Numbered from the stretch's first letter, positions 15,294-24,738 are shown. The stretch: DNA of 39,654 nt from Streptomyces sp. NRRL F-5727 (GCF_000719555.1 NZ_JOGX01000059.1:1-39654); one strand, 5' to 3'. Program-made: numbers and translations. Notes: generated by a model not told the origin, from the sequence alone.

Positions 15294-16328
15294 TCAGGGC
15301 GCGATCGCCATGTCGAAGACGTGGACGTTGCCGTTGGCCGGAAGCACCACGAACTCCACGCGCTTGGCGGGATCGAGCGGGACCGAGTGGGCGAAGACGC
15401 GGTACGCGATGCCCGCGTTGCCGTAGCCGCTCGGCCGGTTGCGACCGTCGCTCGACGCGACGAGGGTCGCCCCGTGGGCGTTCGCGGGGTCGAACGACCA
15501 GTTCGGGAAGCCGATCGTGCCCGTACCGCTTGTCCCGTCCGTGTAGTAGACGGTCACCGTGCCGGACGCCCCGCTGGTGACGCCCGAGCCGAGCAGGACC
15601 AGCCTGCTGCCCGTACCGCCCAGGGTGACGGCCTGACCCGCCGAGGAGACGTTGTTCCTGGTGCCGCTCGGGACGTTCGGCCAGCGCAGCGTGGCGCCGA
15701 GGGCGGTGACCGGTTCCCCGGGGCGCAGGCCGACGGCGGCGAGCTTCTGCGCGGAGAAGCTGTTGCCCTCGCCGTCGTAGTTTCCGGGCCCGGTGTCCGT
15801 CTCGTCGGTCACGCCCACGTTGTTGTACGCGGCGGCCAGATCCGCCAGGGGAGTACCGCTGCGCTCCGTCCTGGTCGCGGTGGCGGAACCGGCGCCGTCG
15901 CCGCCCTGGTACGTGGCGGTCGCGGTGAACGTGCGGACGGTGAACCCGGCCCGCCGCTCCGGGACTTGAATGCGGAAGGTGGCCGTGGCGGAGGCGCCGG
16001 CGGCGAGCGACCCGTCCACCTGGACGGCCGACGGCTGCACGGCCCAGCCGACGGGCCCGCCGAAGGTCACCTTCAGTGAACGCATGCGCTGCGGACCGGC
16101 GTTGGTGACGGTCACCTTCACCGTCGAGATGGCCGGGCCGTCCAGGTCGACGGGGGAGAGGGTCACCTCGGTCCCGGCGGCGGCCGGCCGGGTCTCCGCC
16201 GAGACGGCGGTGGACGCGGTCGCCGCGGTCGCCGTGGCGGTGGCCGTGGCCGTCGAGGCCGGGGCGAGGGTGAGCGCGCCCGCCACGGCCATCGCTCCGA
16301 GCGAGCCGATCAGTCCTGCTGGTCTCAC
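15294..16328 (-). CDS. Secreted NEW3-type / carbohydrate-associated beta-domain protein
   Basis: 344 residues. A signal peptide (GLIGSLGAMAVAGALTLAPA) is followed by a Thr/Ala-rich linker. Residues ~55-150 form an Ig-like domain of the NPCBM-associated NEW3 type (VKVTVTNAGPQRMRSLKVTF, then ATATFRIQVPERRAGFTVRT). The C-terminal ~190 residues (AAAYNNVGVTDETDTGPGNY, then FSAQKLAAVGLRPGEPVTAL) are a module often attached to actinobacterial glycosidases, probably carbohydrate binding. No catalytic domain is present. GTG 16328 has AAGGAG 6 nt upstream. It starts 34 bp after the GH109-like gene and on the same strand, so it is probably its operon partner, a stand-alone binding or accessory protein. 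Confidence 0.8.
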   Translation of the reverse strand: MRPAGLIGSLGAMAVAGALTLAPASTATATATATAATASTAVSAETRPAAAGTEVTLSPVDLDGPAISTVKVTVTNAGPQRMRSLKVTFGGPVGWAVQPSAVQVDGSLAAGASATATFRIQVPERRAGFTVRTFTATATYQGGDGAGSATATRTERSGTPLADLAAAYNNVGVTDETDTGPGNYDGEGNSFSAQKLAAVGLRPGEPVTALGATLRWPNVPSGTRNNVSSAGQAVTLGGTGSRLVLLGSGVTSGASGTVTVYYTDGTSGTGTIGFPNWSFDPANAHGATLVASSDGRNRPSGYGNAGIAYRVFAHSVPLDPAKRVEFVVLPANGNVHVFDMAIAP

Positions 16329-16362
16329 GTGCTGCTCCTTCGGGGGAGGGGAGGAGGCCGGG

Positions 16363-17796
16363 TCAGGCGACGGGGGGCATCTCGGTGGTGCGCGAGTCGA
16401 GGCCCGTGCGGAGGTTGACCCAGGCGCCCCGGGTGAAGTCGGGGATCTCCACCGGACGCCCCCTGGCTGCCAGGGACATGACACTCAGAGGGACGGGGGC
16501 GCACCAGGCGGCGGAGTCGTAGACGTCGATGTCGGGCACCAGGCCGGCCCGCATGAGCTGGACGGTCCGCCACTGGAGCACGTAGTCCATGCCGCCGTGG
16601 CCGCCGTTGTTCGCGGCGTCGTCGCCGATCTTCTTCCACAGCCAGTGGTCGAACTCCTTGCGGTACGAGCCGAAGTCCCGCCAGGAGTGCCCGCTGTGGT
16701 CGGGCTCCACGTAGATCCGCCCGCCGCCGGCCGACACCACGCCCGCGTAGTCCTCGAAGATCCCCCGGCTCCCCGCGAGGGTGTTGATCCGGCTGTACGG
16801 GCGCGGCGAGCTCACGTCGTGCTCGGCGCGGATGATCCGGCCCTTCGCGGTCTCGATCAGACAGGTGACCAGATCGCCGTTGACGTAGGTCTCCTTCCAC
16901 GAGGGGTGGTTGGCGGGGACGAAGCGCGCCCGGTAGTCGGCGAGGCCCTTCGGTTCCGTCGCCGTGGCCGTCAGCGTGGTCATCCGGTCGCCCCGGTTGA
17001 TGTCCATGGCCGCCGCGATCGGCGCGAGGCCGTGCATGGCGTAGAAGGATGCGGTGCTGCGGGTGTGCCACAGCCGGCGCCACGCGTCGGTGTAGTACGT
17101 GTCGGAGAACAGCAGGGCGCGCAGGTCGTGCTGGTAGCCGCCGTGGCCGTTGGTGATGTCGCCGAACAGGCCCTCGTGGGCCATCTTGAGCATGGCCAGC
17201 TCGTTCCGGCCGTAGCTGCAGTTCTCCGAGAGCATGAGGTGCCTGCGGGTGCGCTCGGAGGTGTCGACGAGGTCCCACAGCTCGTCGAGCTCGGTGGCGA
17301 TGGGCAGTTCGACGATCACGTGCTTGCCGGCCAGCAGCGCGGCCTTGCCCTGCTCGTAGTGGAACTCCCAGGGCGTGGCGATGTAGACGAGGTCGATGTC
17401 GTCGCGGTCCAGCATCCGCGCGTAGGAGTCGGCGGACCCGCCGTACTCGGCGGGGCGGGGCTTGCCGGCGGCGGCGAGCCCGTCGGCGGTCCGCCTCGCC
17501 CGGTCGGCCCGGATGTCGCAGACGGCGGTGACGACGCAGCCGGGGACGACGGACCACCCGGTGGTCATGCCGGAGCCGCGGTTGCCCAGTCCGATCACGC
17601 CGACCCGCACCGTCCGGTGCGCGGTGTACGGCACGTCGATCATGGAGGTCTGCCCCGGCCGCCGGGGCGGGGCGGGCACCGCCGAAGGCGCCGCGGCGGC
17701 GACGGACGAGGCCCCCGCCCCGGCGGCGAGCGCCCCGGTGGTCGCCAGCGCACCCCCCAGAAGCAGGCGGCGTGAGACGGCGCGGATTTCTGGCAT
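16363..17796 (-). CDS. Gfo/Idh/MocA-family protein, GH109-like (NAD-dependent glycosidase type), Tat-exported
   Basis: 477 residues from ATG 17796, or 480 from ATG 17805; the nearer start is chosen because GAGGAG lies 10 nt before it but only 2 nt before the other. A Tat signal (SRRLLLGGALATTG) comes first, then a Rossmann NAD motif GVIGLGNRGSG. The conserved blocks ENCSYGRNELAMLKMAHEGL, GGYQHDLRALLF and MHGLAPIAAAMDINRGDRM match GH109 alpha-N-acetylgalactosaminidases, which hydrolyse through NAD-assisted oxidation and elimination. A TTGACA hexamer occurs on the minus strand about 70 nt upstream, without a convincing -10. With the secreted binding protein downstream it suggests extracellular glycan processing. 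The exact sugar is not readable from sequence. Confidence 0.88.
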   Translation of the reverse strand: MPEIRAVSRRLLLGGALATTGALAAGAGASSVAAAAPSAVPAPPRRPGQTSMIDVPYTAHRTVRVGVIGLGNRGSGMTTGWSVVPGCVVTAVCDIRADRARRTADGLAAAGKPRPAEYGGSADSYARMLDRDDIDLVYIATPWEFHYEQGKAALLAGKHVIVELPIATELDELWDLVDTSERTRRHLMLSENCSYGRNELAMLKMAHEGLFGDITNGHGGYQHDLRALLFSDTYYTDAWRRLWHTRSTASFYAMHGLAPIAAAMDINRGDRMTTLTATATEPKGLADYRARFVPANHPSWKETYVNGDLVTCLIETAKGRIIRAEHDVSSPRPYSRINTLAGSRGIFEDYAGVVSAGGGRIYVEPDHSGHSWRDFGSYRKEFDHWLWKKIGDDAANNGGHGGMDYVLQWRTVQLMRAGLVPDIDVYDSAAWCAPVPLSVMSLAARGRPVEIPDFTRGAWVNLRTGLDSRTTEMPPVA

Positions 17797-18076
17797 GTTC
17801 GTCATCGCTCCTCGGTCCGTGCGGGCAGCGGGTGCGGCAACGACTCTGACGGGGCGGTCGCAGGCATGTCAATAGATGCTCATTACCCTCCCCTTCGAAG
17901 CATTCTCGCGCAATGATGGCCCGGATTCACGCATGTACGCGCGCATCGGAGGGCATGGGAGAGGGGGACGTCACTGCCGGACCGCGCCCTCGCTGAGGCG
18001 GCCGCACACCCGAACCGTGCCGACGGCGGCGACGCCCGCCGGACGCGCGGACCGGCCCCCGACCCGTCGAACTAGC

Positions 18077-21000
18077 ATGGCGACCATGACAAGGACGCAG
18101 GTGGGGGCGGCCGTACGGCTGCTGCGCGCGAGGGCGACGGCCGACCGGGAGACCGAGAACGCGGACCCGCCGAGCGGCGCCGCCCTCCGGTCGGTGGAAC
18201 AGACGCGGCCCGCCCGATCCGTCGCGGCCAAGGTCGCCGCGGCGGGCGGCGCCGACGCCGAAACCGCCCTGCTGCTCCATGAACTGGCGAAGCGTCACCT
18301 CGGCGGCCACCCGGCCCTCTGGTGCGCCCTGCACGACGCCCTCGTCGGACACCGGGGCGGACTGCCCGACCTGCTGGCCGCGCTCGTACCCCAGGCGCCG
18401 CCCGCGCGCCCGGCAGCCGACGGTCCGCTCCGTCCGCCCGCGCCCCGCAGCGTCCACCTCACGCTCGGCCTGCTCCTCGAACACGCGGAGCCCCAGCACG
18501 CCGCCGCCGCGCTCGCGGCCCTGCCCGAGCGGGTCACGACGGAACTCCTGGCCGGCGGGACCCTGCCGCCGCCCGCCCTCGTCGACGCCGTCGTCGACCA
18601 CGGCGACACCCGCACCCGGGCCGCCCTGGCTCGCCACCCCCGGCTCGACACCCGCGTCCTGGCCCGGCTGGCCGGGGCCGGCGACCCCCACGTCACCGCG
18701 GCCGTCTACCGGAACCCGCGCACCACCCAGTCCCTGCGCCGCACCATCGCCGAGCGGTTCGACACCGTTCCCCTCGACGACACGCTCCGCGCCGAGCTGA
18801 CTGCGCCGCACGGCGAGGTCCCGCGCACCTGGCTCACCCCGCTCCTCGGCTGCGGCGACCCGCGGCTCGTGGTGCCGGCCCTGCGCTGGGGCGTGCGCCA
18901 GGTCGCCCAGGAGTACGCCCTGCTGAGGATCTGGGAGCGGACCGGCCCGGAGGCCGTACGCGCCCTGCTCGCCGCCCCCACCGCCGACACCGGGCTGAGC
19001 CGCGCCGCCGTGGACACCGTCACCGAGGCCCTGGCAGCCCCGGACGGCGACGGGCCGCGCCGCCTGCGCGAGCGCGGGGAGCCGTACGAGGACCCCGCCC
19101 GGCTGCCCGCGCTGCTCGCCACCGCCCGGGGCACCAGCACCCTGCGCGACCTGCTGTCCGAGCCGTACGCCCACGACCTCGACGCCCTCGCCGCGGTCCA
19201 CGCCGAGACCCCGTTCATGCCCAAGGCGTGCGAGGAGCTGGCCCGCCACGAGGCGGCGACCGACGCGCAGCGCCACGCGTTCCGCCTCGGCGTCCTCAAC
19301 GAGCCCTGGCGCGCCGGAGGCCGACGCGCGGGAAACACCACCCCGCCCGCGCGGCGCCTCGCGGAGGAGACGCTCGACGAGAGCGCCGCCGACTGGGCGG
19401 AGGGCATGGCCGTGGCCGGGCTCCTCGACCCGGTCGACCTGATCGTCACCGCCCGCCCCGCCGCCCACGCCCTGACCGCACTCGCCCGACTCGCCGAACG
19501 GGACCTGCTCGGCAGCCCGGCCGCCGCCGCACTGCTCGCACGGACGACGACGCACCTGGGGGAGCGGGACCAGGCATGGGCCGCGCTCGACACCCTCCTG
19601 CCCGAACACCCGGGCACCCTCGCCGACGTGATCGCCGAAGCGGGCAGGACGGAGACCCGGACCGCGTCCGTGCCACCGAGCCGACGCGCGGACGAGCCCG
19701 CACCACCGGCCGAGGCACATCCGACCCGACGCACCCTCCACCGACGCGACCACGAACACGCCGTCGCCGCGCTCGACGTCCTGTACTCCCTCGCCCCGGA
19801 CGGCGCACCCAGACCGGACGACCCCGACGTGCTGCTCGCCCTGAGCGCGTACGAGCCCACCGTCACACCCGGCCTCGCCGAGCTGCGCGCCCACCCGCCC
19901 GAGACCCACGGTTCCAGCGCACAGCACACCGAACGCGCCTACGTCCAAGGGGTGTTGTCCGCCGAAGAACTCCTCGCCCTGCTCCCCGCCCGGCGCCTGC
20001 TCCTGCTGCCCCACGACTGGCGGCGGCTCGCGTTCGCCGCCGCGTGGCGAAACGCCCTCGCCCGCACCCTGCGCGCCGAACTCGGCACCGACCCCCACGC
20101 CTGGCTCCGCCTCGCCACGACCGTGACGGCGTCCGAAGCCGCCTCGGAAGGGCTGACCTGGACGGAGCTGCTGGAGCGCGCCCGGTCCGGAGCGGCGCCG
20201 ACGGCCCCCGGGGCGGCGGTCATCGGCAGGCCCAGGCCGGCCACCCCCGACGAGGCCATCGGACTGCTGGAGCGCGGCGACCACCTGTGGGGCTGGCCGG
20301 AAGGCACCCTGCTGTGCCTCGCCGACCCCGACGTGGTCGACGCCGTCCTGCCCCGCCTCGGCCCCGACGGCCCCTGGCTGCTCGCCGCGTACCTCCTGCG
20401 CCACGACCGCACCCCGCGCACCGCCCTCGACCGGCTGCTCGCGGACCGCGACCGCGCGGCACTGCGCGTCCTCGCCGCCCAGTCCCGCTGGATGGAACGG
20501 AGCGGCGCGGTCGAGCGCCTGGTCGACCTCGACGACGCCGAGGTCGACCTCGCCCTGCTGCGGCACGGGACGCCCCGCCCCCACGTCCACCGGATCGTGA
20601 CCCGCTCCCGGCCCACCCGGCAAGCCTCGTCCCTCGGCGCACGCGTGCTGGCCGAGTGGCGTACCGAGGGCTCCGGCCGACCGGCCGGCGGCCTGATGTG
20701 GCTGTGCTCCGCCGAACCCGACCTCATCGAGGAACTGCTCGACAGGGAAGGGCCGAAGCTCGGCCTCGGGCACCAACTCCTCGGCTGTCTGCGGCTGTAC
20801 GAGCACGGCGGCGCCGACCGGCTGGCGCGGCTCGCGGGCCGGGACGCGCTGGGCCGCTCCGCCACCACCGTCTGCGCGAAGGCGCTGGCGTCCGCCGACC
20901 CGGCCGGAGTCCTCCGCGCCCGGCTCGACCGCGAACTGGCGCCGGAGAAGCTCGTGCGGAAGCTGCGGCGCGCCCGCCACGCCCCTCACGCACGCGACCT

Positions 21001-21520
21001 CGTCGAATCCCTCCCGCCGGGCGAGCCCGTGGACTGGGCGGCCCTCGAAGCCGCCCACGCCGAGGAACCGCTCCCGCACTGGCAGGACCTCGTCCGCCTG
21101 GACGGCACCCCCGAGGACGTACGCGTGCGGCACGCGGCACTCCTGCCCGAGCCGGGCCCCGACGGCCTGCGCGGCAGCGCGCGGCTCACCCGGGAGCGCG
21201 CCCGGCACGGCCTCGGCGACCACTTCCCCTGCGCGCCGACCACCCAGCTCGACGGGCTGCTCACGGCCGGACTCCTCGACGCCACCGACCTCCTCCACCT
21301 CGCGGCCCCGGCCGCGCGGCTGCTCGCCTACCTGGGCGCCGCCGCCCGCCGCACGGACGCCCCGCCCCAGGCCGCTGAGGCCCGCGCCGCGCTCGCGGAG
21401 CTCGTACGCTCCGGCCCCGGCACCGACCCCACGGCCTGGCGCCGGATCGCCGAGCGGCTCACCGGTCTCGACCCCGCCTGGGATCCCGTCTCGACGGTGG
21501 AGGCGCTGCTCGCCGACTGA
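18077..21520 (+). CDS. Large helical-repeat hypothetical protein
   Basis: 1147 residues (1144 if ATG 18086 is used). I do not recognise a named family. The whole chain is rich in Ala, Leu, Arg, Asp and Pro, with short helix-turn-helix units such as RAALARHPRLDTRVLARLAG followed by GDPHVTAAVYRNPRTTQSLR. This is the pattern of leucine-rich-repeat-variant or HEAT-like solenoids. No signal peptide, membrane helix or nucleotide motif is visible, so it is probably a cytoplasmic scaffold or binding protein. No Shine-Dalgarno sequence precedes the start, so a leaderless transcript is possible. The start could lie farther upstream, as the frame is open to 17876, but that part has low-quality coding character. 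It is transcribed alone, divergent from the GH109-like operon. Confidence 0.8.
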   Translation: MATMTRTQVGAAVRLLRARATADRETENADPPSGAALRSVEQTRPARSVAAKVAAAGGADAETALLLHELAKRHLGGHPALWCALHDALVGHRGGLPDLLAALVPQAPPARPAADGPLRPPAPRSVHLTLGLLLEHAEPQHAAAALAALPERVTTELLAGGTLPPPALVDAVVDHGDTRTRAALARHPRLDTRVLARLAGAGDPHVTAAVYRNPRTTQSLRRTIAERFDTVPLDDTLRAELTAPHGEVPRTWLTPLLGCGDPRLVVPALRWGVRQVAQEYALLRIWERTGPEAVRALLAAPTADTGLSRAAVDTVTEALAAPDGDGPRRLRERGEPYEDPARLPALLATARGTSTLRDLLSEPYAHDLDALAAVHAETPFMPKACEELARHEAATDAQRHAFRLGVLNEPWRAGGRRAGNTTPPARRLAEETLDESAADWAEGMAVAGLLDPVDLIVTARPAAHALTALARLAERDLLGSPAAAALLARTTTHLGERDQAWAALDTLLPEHPGTLADVIAEAGRTETRTASVPPSRRADEPAPPAEAHPTRRTLHRRDHEHAVAALDVLYSLAPDGAPRPDDPDVLLALSAYEPTVTPGLAELRAHPPETHGSSAQHTERAYVQGVLSAEELLALLPARRLLLLPHDWRRLAFAAAWRNALARTLRAELGTDPHAWLRLATTVTASEAASEGLTWTELLERARSGAAPTAPGAAVIGRPRPATPDEAIGLLERGDHLWGWPEGTLLCLADPDVVDAVLPRLGPDGPWLLAAYLLRHDRTPRTALDRLLADRDRAALRVLAAQSRWMERSGAVERLVDLDDAEVDLALLRHGTPRPHVHRIVTRSRPTRQASSLGARVLAEWRTEGSGRPAGGLMWLCSAEPDLIEELLDREGPKLGLGHQLLGCLRLYEHGGADRLARLAGRDALGRSATTVCAKALASADPAGVLRARLDRELAPEKLVRKLRRARHAPHARDLVESLPPGEPVDWAALEAAHAEEPLPHWQDLVRLDGTPEDVRVRHAALLPEPGPDGLRGSARLTRERARHGLGDHFPCAPTTQLDGLLTAGLLDATDLLHLAAPAARLLAYLGAAARRTDAPPQAAEARAALAELVRSGPGTDPTAWRRIAERLTGLDPAWDPVSTVEALLAD

Positions 21521-21602
21521 GCCCCGCCGAAGCCCCTCAACGCCCGTCGCTGCCGGTGAAATTCACTTGCCCGGCGCGCGCCGCGGATCCGACCATGGCG
21601 CG

Positions 21603-22391
21603 GTGACGCATCCAGACGAGCAGACCAGGTCCGACTCCCCACGACCGGTCGCGCTGGTGACCGGCGTCGGCCGCACCGTCGGCATCGGCGCGGGCGTGGC
21701 CCTGCGGCTGGCGCAGGCCGGATGGAACGTGGCCTTCACGTACTGGACGCCCTACGACGCCCGCATGGAGTGGGGCGTCGAGGCCGACGCGGCGGACACC
21801 ATCGCCCGGTCCCTCGCGGAGCGGGGCGCCGACACGGCGGCGGTGGAGGCGGACCTCGCCGACCCGGGCGCCCCGGAGCGCGTCTTCGACGAGGTCGAGA
21901 AGCGCCTGGGCGGTGTCACCGCCCTGGTGATGTGCCACTGCGAGTCGGTCGACTCCGGGCTCCTCGACACGACCCTGGAGAGCTTCGACCGCCACTTCGC
22001 CGTGAACGCGCGCGCCACCTGGCTACTGATCCGCGAGTACGGCCGGCGCTTCGCCGGCACCCCGGGATCGGGCCGGATCATCGGCCTCACCAGCGACCAC
22101 ACCGTCGGCAACCTGCCGTACGGAGCCAGCAAGGGCGCCCTGGACCGCATCACCCTGGCCGCCGCCCACGAACTCGCCCACCTCGGGATCACGGCCAACG
22201 TCATCAACCCGGGCCCGGTCGACACCGGGTGGATGTCCGACGCCGTCCGGGACCAGATGCTGAGCCAGACGCCACTGGGCCGCCTGGGCACCCCGCAGGA
22301 CACGGCGCACCTCGTGGACTTCCTCTGCTCGCCGGAAGGCCAGTGGGTCAACGGGCAACTCCTCAAGAGCAACGGCGGCTTGGCCGGCTGA
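21603..22391 (+). CDS. SDR-family oxidoreductase (3-oxoacyl reductase-like)
   Basis: 262 residues from GTG 21603. The NAD(P)-binding motif is TGVGRTVGIG (20-29). Catalytic residues are S164, Y173 and K177 in TSDHTVGNLPYGASK, and NPGPVDTGWMSD is the classic loop after the active site. The C-terminal GQWVNGQLLKSNGG matches the classical SDR tail. It would reduce or oxidise a hydroxyl/keto substrate in the cytoplasm. Related proteins are annotated as 3-ketoacyl-ACP reductases, but the substrate is unknown. A TTG at 21567 in the same frame is a less likely start. It converges with the DUF3052 gene 30 bp away. Confidence 0.9.
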   Translation: MTHPDEQTRSDSPRPVALVTGVGRTVGIGAGVALRLAQAGWNVAFTYWTPYDARMEWGVEADAADTIARSLAERGADTAAVEADLADPGAPERVFDEVEKRLGGVTALVMCHCESVDSGLLDTTLESFDRHFAVNARATWLLIREYGRRFAGTPGSGRIIGLTSDHTVGNLPYGASKGALDRITLAAAHELAHLGITANVINPGPVDTGWMSDAVRDQMLSQTPLGRLGTPQDTAHLVDFLCSPEGQWVNGQLLKSNGGLAG

Positions 22392-22421
22392 CCCGCCGCC
22401 GGGAGAGGTCCGGGAGAACCC

Positions 22422-22814
22422 CTACGACGCGGCGGGCATCCGCCCGATCCGATGCCCGACCCAACCGCCGAGGTCGACGCTCCCCGCATGCCGCAACCCC
22501 GCCGAGGCGGCCGCCTCGGCCATGTCGTCGACGGTCTCGTGGCCGGGCTTGCCGGCCCTCGGCGTCAGCACCCAGACCGCCCCGTCCTCGGACAACGGCC
22601 CGATGTCGTAGCGCAGTTCACTCGCGAGATCGCCGTCGCCCAACCGCCACCAGTACAGGACGACATCCACCACGACGTCGTCGTCCAGCAGCTCGGTTCC
22701 GGTCACCCGCCGGACGTCGTCCCTGAGGTCCGGATCGGTGTCGTCGTCCCAGCCGATCTCCCGTACGGTCTGTCCCGCCCGGAGCCCCATCCGCTCCGCG
22801 TGGTCCACCGTCAT
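22422..22814 (-). CDS. DUF3052 domain protein
   Basis: 130 residues. The pattern GLRAGQTVREIGWDDDTDPD, then DDDVVVDVVLYWWRLGDGDL, GAVWVLTPRAGKPGH and EAAASAGLRHAGSVDLGGW is that of actinobacterial DUF3052 proteins, which are small, cytoplasmic and of unknown function. GGAGGT lies about 8 nt before ATG 22814, which fixes the start. It follows the NADAR gene on the same strand, with 123 bp between them. Confidence 0.88.
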   Translation of the reverse strand: MTVDHAERMGLRAGQTVREIGWDDDTDPDLRDDVRRVTGTELLDDDVVVDVVLYWWRLGDGDLASELRYDIGPLSEDGAVWVLTPRAGKPGHETVDDMAEAAASAGLRHAGSVDLGGWVGHRIGRMPAAS

Positions 22815-22937
22815 CCTCCCTACCTCCTCCGGCCGCGCGCGGACAGCCAAGCAGAGGCCCCGCGTCTGCGCCAGGCACGCGCCGGCCGATCCTGTGGGCG
22901 ATCGAGCGCCGGTCACACGACCGGCCGGAAACGGTTC

Positions 22938-24053
22938 CTAGTCGACGTGGGCCTGGTCGGCCGCCAGCTCGGACCGGACGAGTTCCAGGAGGCGGCCCAT
23001 CCAGTTCCGGCCCCGGCCTCCGTTGTCGCCCCAGAAGCCCGAGTCCGCGTCGTCGTAGATCAGGGTGGCGTCCCCCGTCGCCAGCAGGATCGCGGCGAGG
23101 TCGGGGTGCTGCTCGTACTTGGCGCGCAGCAGGCGGGCCATGACCGCCGTGCGGGTCCGCTCCCAGCCCTCGCGTCGCGTCGCTCCGGCCGCGAGGGTCT
23201 GCGCCCGCGCGCCCGTCTCCGCCGCGAGGACCGAGCTGCGCGCCTCCGGTTCGGCGACGGACTCGGCCCAGTAGGCGTGCGCGACCGACGGATAGGTGAC
23301 GTCGTCCAGGGTGAGGGGCGCGGGGTAGTCATTGCGCAGGCACCGCTTGTCCGGGTGCTCGAGCGCGCGCTGGGGATACGAGTGCGGCAGCTTCACGGCG
23401 GGGGAGAAGGAGTGCGTCGCCCCGTCCGCCGGCACCCGCGAACGCGCCTTGGCCCGCCACCGGTCCCGTTCCTCGAAGTACGTGACGGCGTGGTCGTACT
23501 CCTTCTGGGAAACCGTTTCGTCGGGCCGGGAGGGAAGGGGACCGCCCGGCCCCGCCACCAGGACCTGCAGGGGACGGTCCTTGCGGTCCATGTCGCCGAG
23601 CGCGTAGTGACGCACGGTCTCGGGGATGGCCAGATAGGCGGCCCTGGCCGCGGAACGGTTCTCCTCCGTCCGGTCGGCGAGGAAGACATCCACCGCCGCC
23701 AGGCAGCGGCCGGTCGAGTCGGGGCGACCGTTCAGCTCGTCGACGGTGTCGCGGACCTCGGCGAGCAGCAGCTCCGGGGTCAGCCACGTGTCCGGCTCAC
23801 CGAAGGTCCACCAGCCCAGGTGGTGCGCGGACGCCGAACCGCCGTCCGGAAGGCTGGTGGCCACCCACCCGCTGCGGAGCTTCTTCTCGAACTCGTCGAG
23901 CGTGACCAGGTCCCAGCAGTCGACGATGCCGTCGGCGTAGATGAAGAGGTCGGTGAGGAAGTAGGTGCCGCCGTTGCAGATGAACGCGTGGCGCCAGGTT
24001 CCGGGAACACGGACGCCGTCCGCCATGCGATGGGTGATCCGATTGCCGATCAT
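22938..24053 (-). CDS. NADAR-domain protein with an N-terminal uncharacterised domain
   Basis: 371 residues. The C-terminal ~150 residues form a NADAR domain: RNDYPAPLTLDDVTYPSVAH, RTAVMARLLRAKYEQHPDLA, ILLATGDATLIY and FWGDNGGRGRNWMGRLLELV. NADAR enzymes hydrolyse ADP-ribose from nucleic-acid guanine and related molecules, and in DarT1-type systems act as antitoxins. Here no DarT-like toxin is adjacent. The N-terminal ~110 residues (FICNGGTYFLTDLFIYADGI, WDLVTLDEFEKKLRSGW) form a separate beta-rich domain found in Streptomyces hypotheticals. The start is uncertain: ATG 24053 is chosen, GTG 24089 is possible, and neither has a good ribosome-binding site. Confidence 0.8.
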   Translation of the reverse strand: MIGNRITHRMADGVRVPGTWRHAFICNGGTYFLTDLFIYADGIVDCWDLVTLDEFEKKLRSGWVATSLPDGGSASAHHLGWWTFGEPDTWLTPELLLAEVRDTVDELNGRPDSTGRCLAAVDVFLADRTEENRSAARAAYLAIPETVRHYALGDMDRKDRPLQVLVAGPGGPLPSRPDETVSQKEYDHAVTYFEERDRWRAKARSRVPADGATHSFSPAVKLPHSYPQRALEHPDKRCLRNDYPAPLTLDDVTYPSVAHAYWAESVAEPEARSSVLAAETGARAQTLAAGATRREGWERTRTAVMARLLRAKYEQHPDLAAILLATGDATLIYDDADSGFWGDNGGRGRNWMGRLLELVRSELAADQAHVD

Positions 24054-24249
24054 CCCGCGATGATGCCCGACGGGCCTGCCGCGAGGCACGCCGATTTTTC
24101 CTGTCGCCGCAGATCAGACGCGGGGAAACGATCCAGCGACGACGCTCGGCTCCCTTGCCCTCGCCCAGGGGGACGACGCGGAGGCCGAGGGCCGCCAGGT
24201 ATCCACGTGTCGCCCGTCCGTTCCGTATCGCAGCCGGAAGGTTCCCAAA

Positions 24250-24708
24250 AGGGTCGGCGACACCAGCGAAGTCGTCGCGGCGTTCGGCGACGACAACACC
24301 GCCACGGTCGAAGGCGACAACAGTCTCGCCGTCTCCCAGATCGGAAGCCGGAACACGTCCGAGGTCGAAGGCGACGACAGCATCGCGTTCGCCGTCCGCG
24401 GGAACGACAACACCGCCACGACCGTCGGGGACCTCAACGCCGCCTTCGCGAGCGTCGGTGACCGCAACACCGCCACGGTGACCGGCGAGCTCGGCTTCGC
24501 CTTCGCGGGCGGCGCACCGACACCGGGCGCCCCGTCCGGCAACGACGACACGGCGACCGTGAACGGCGACCGCAGCTCCGCCGTGGCGAGCCCGGGCGAC
24601 CACAACACCGCCACCGTGGACGGCGACGACGGCAACGCTCTCGCGGAGGCCCCGCGGGGCTGCGCCGCCGAAGTCACCGGCGACGGACAGAACGTCGCGT
24701 GCCCTTGA
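24250..24708 (+). pseudogene. 5'-truncated gene for a 19-residue repeat (beta-solenoid-like) protein
   Basis: Frame 1 encodes about six copies of a 19-residue repeat of the form xGDxNTATVxGDxSxAxAx: GDDNTATVEGDNSLAV, GSRNTSEVEGDDSIAF, GNDNTATTVGDLNAAF, GDRNTATVTGELGFAF, GNDDTATVNGDRSSAV and GDHNTATVDGDDGNAL. It ends EVTGDGQNVACP. The alternation of small and Val/Ala residues with NT/GD turns suggests a beta-solenoid, as in surface or curlin-like proteins. The frame is open back to 24064, but no ATG, GTG or TTG with a Shine-Dalgarno sequence or signal peptide occurs there. The expected secretion leader is missing, so the gene seems to have lost its 5' end next to the NADAR gene. An internal ATG-less start or frameshift upstream cannot be excluded. 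Confidence 0.55.
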
Positions 24709-24738
24709 CCGCGGCCCACCCACCCGCCCGGGCGGCGC

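Noticed and set aside
17927..21298. 1123-codon frame antisense to the large repeat protein
   Set aside because: High-GC shadow. Its composition (Gly, Arg, Gln, Val) is that of an antisense frame, and the plus strand has the clear coding pattern.
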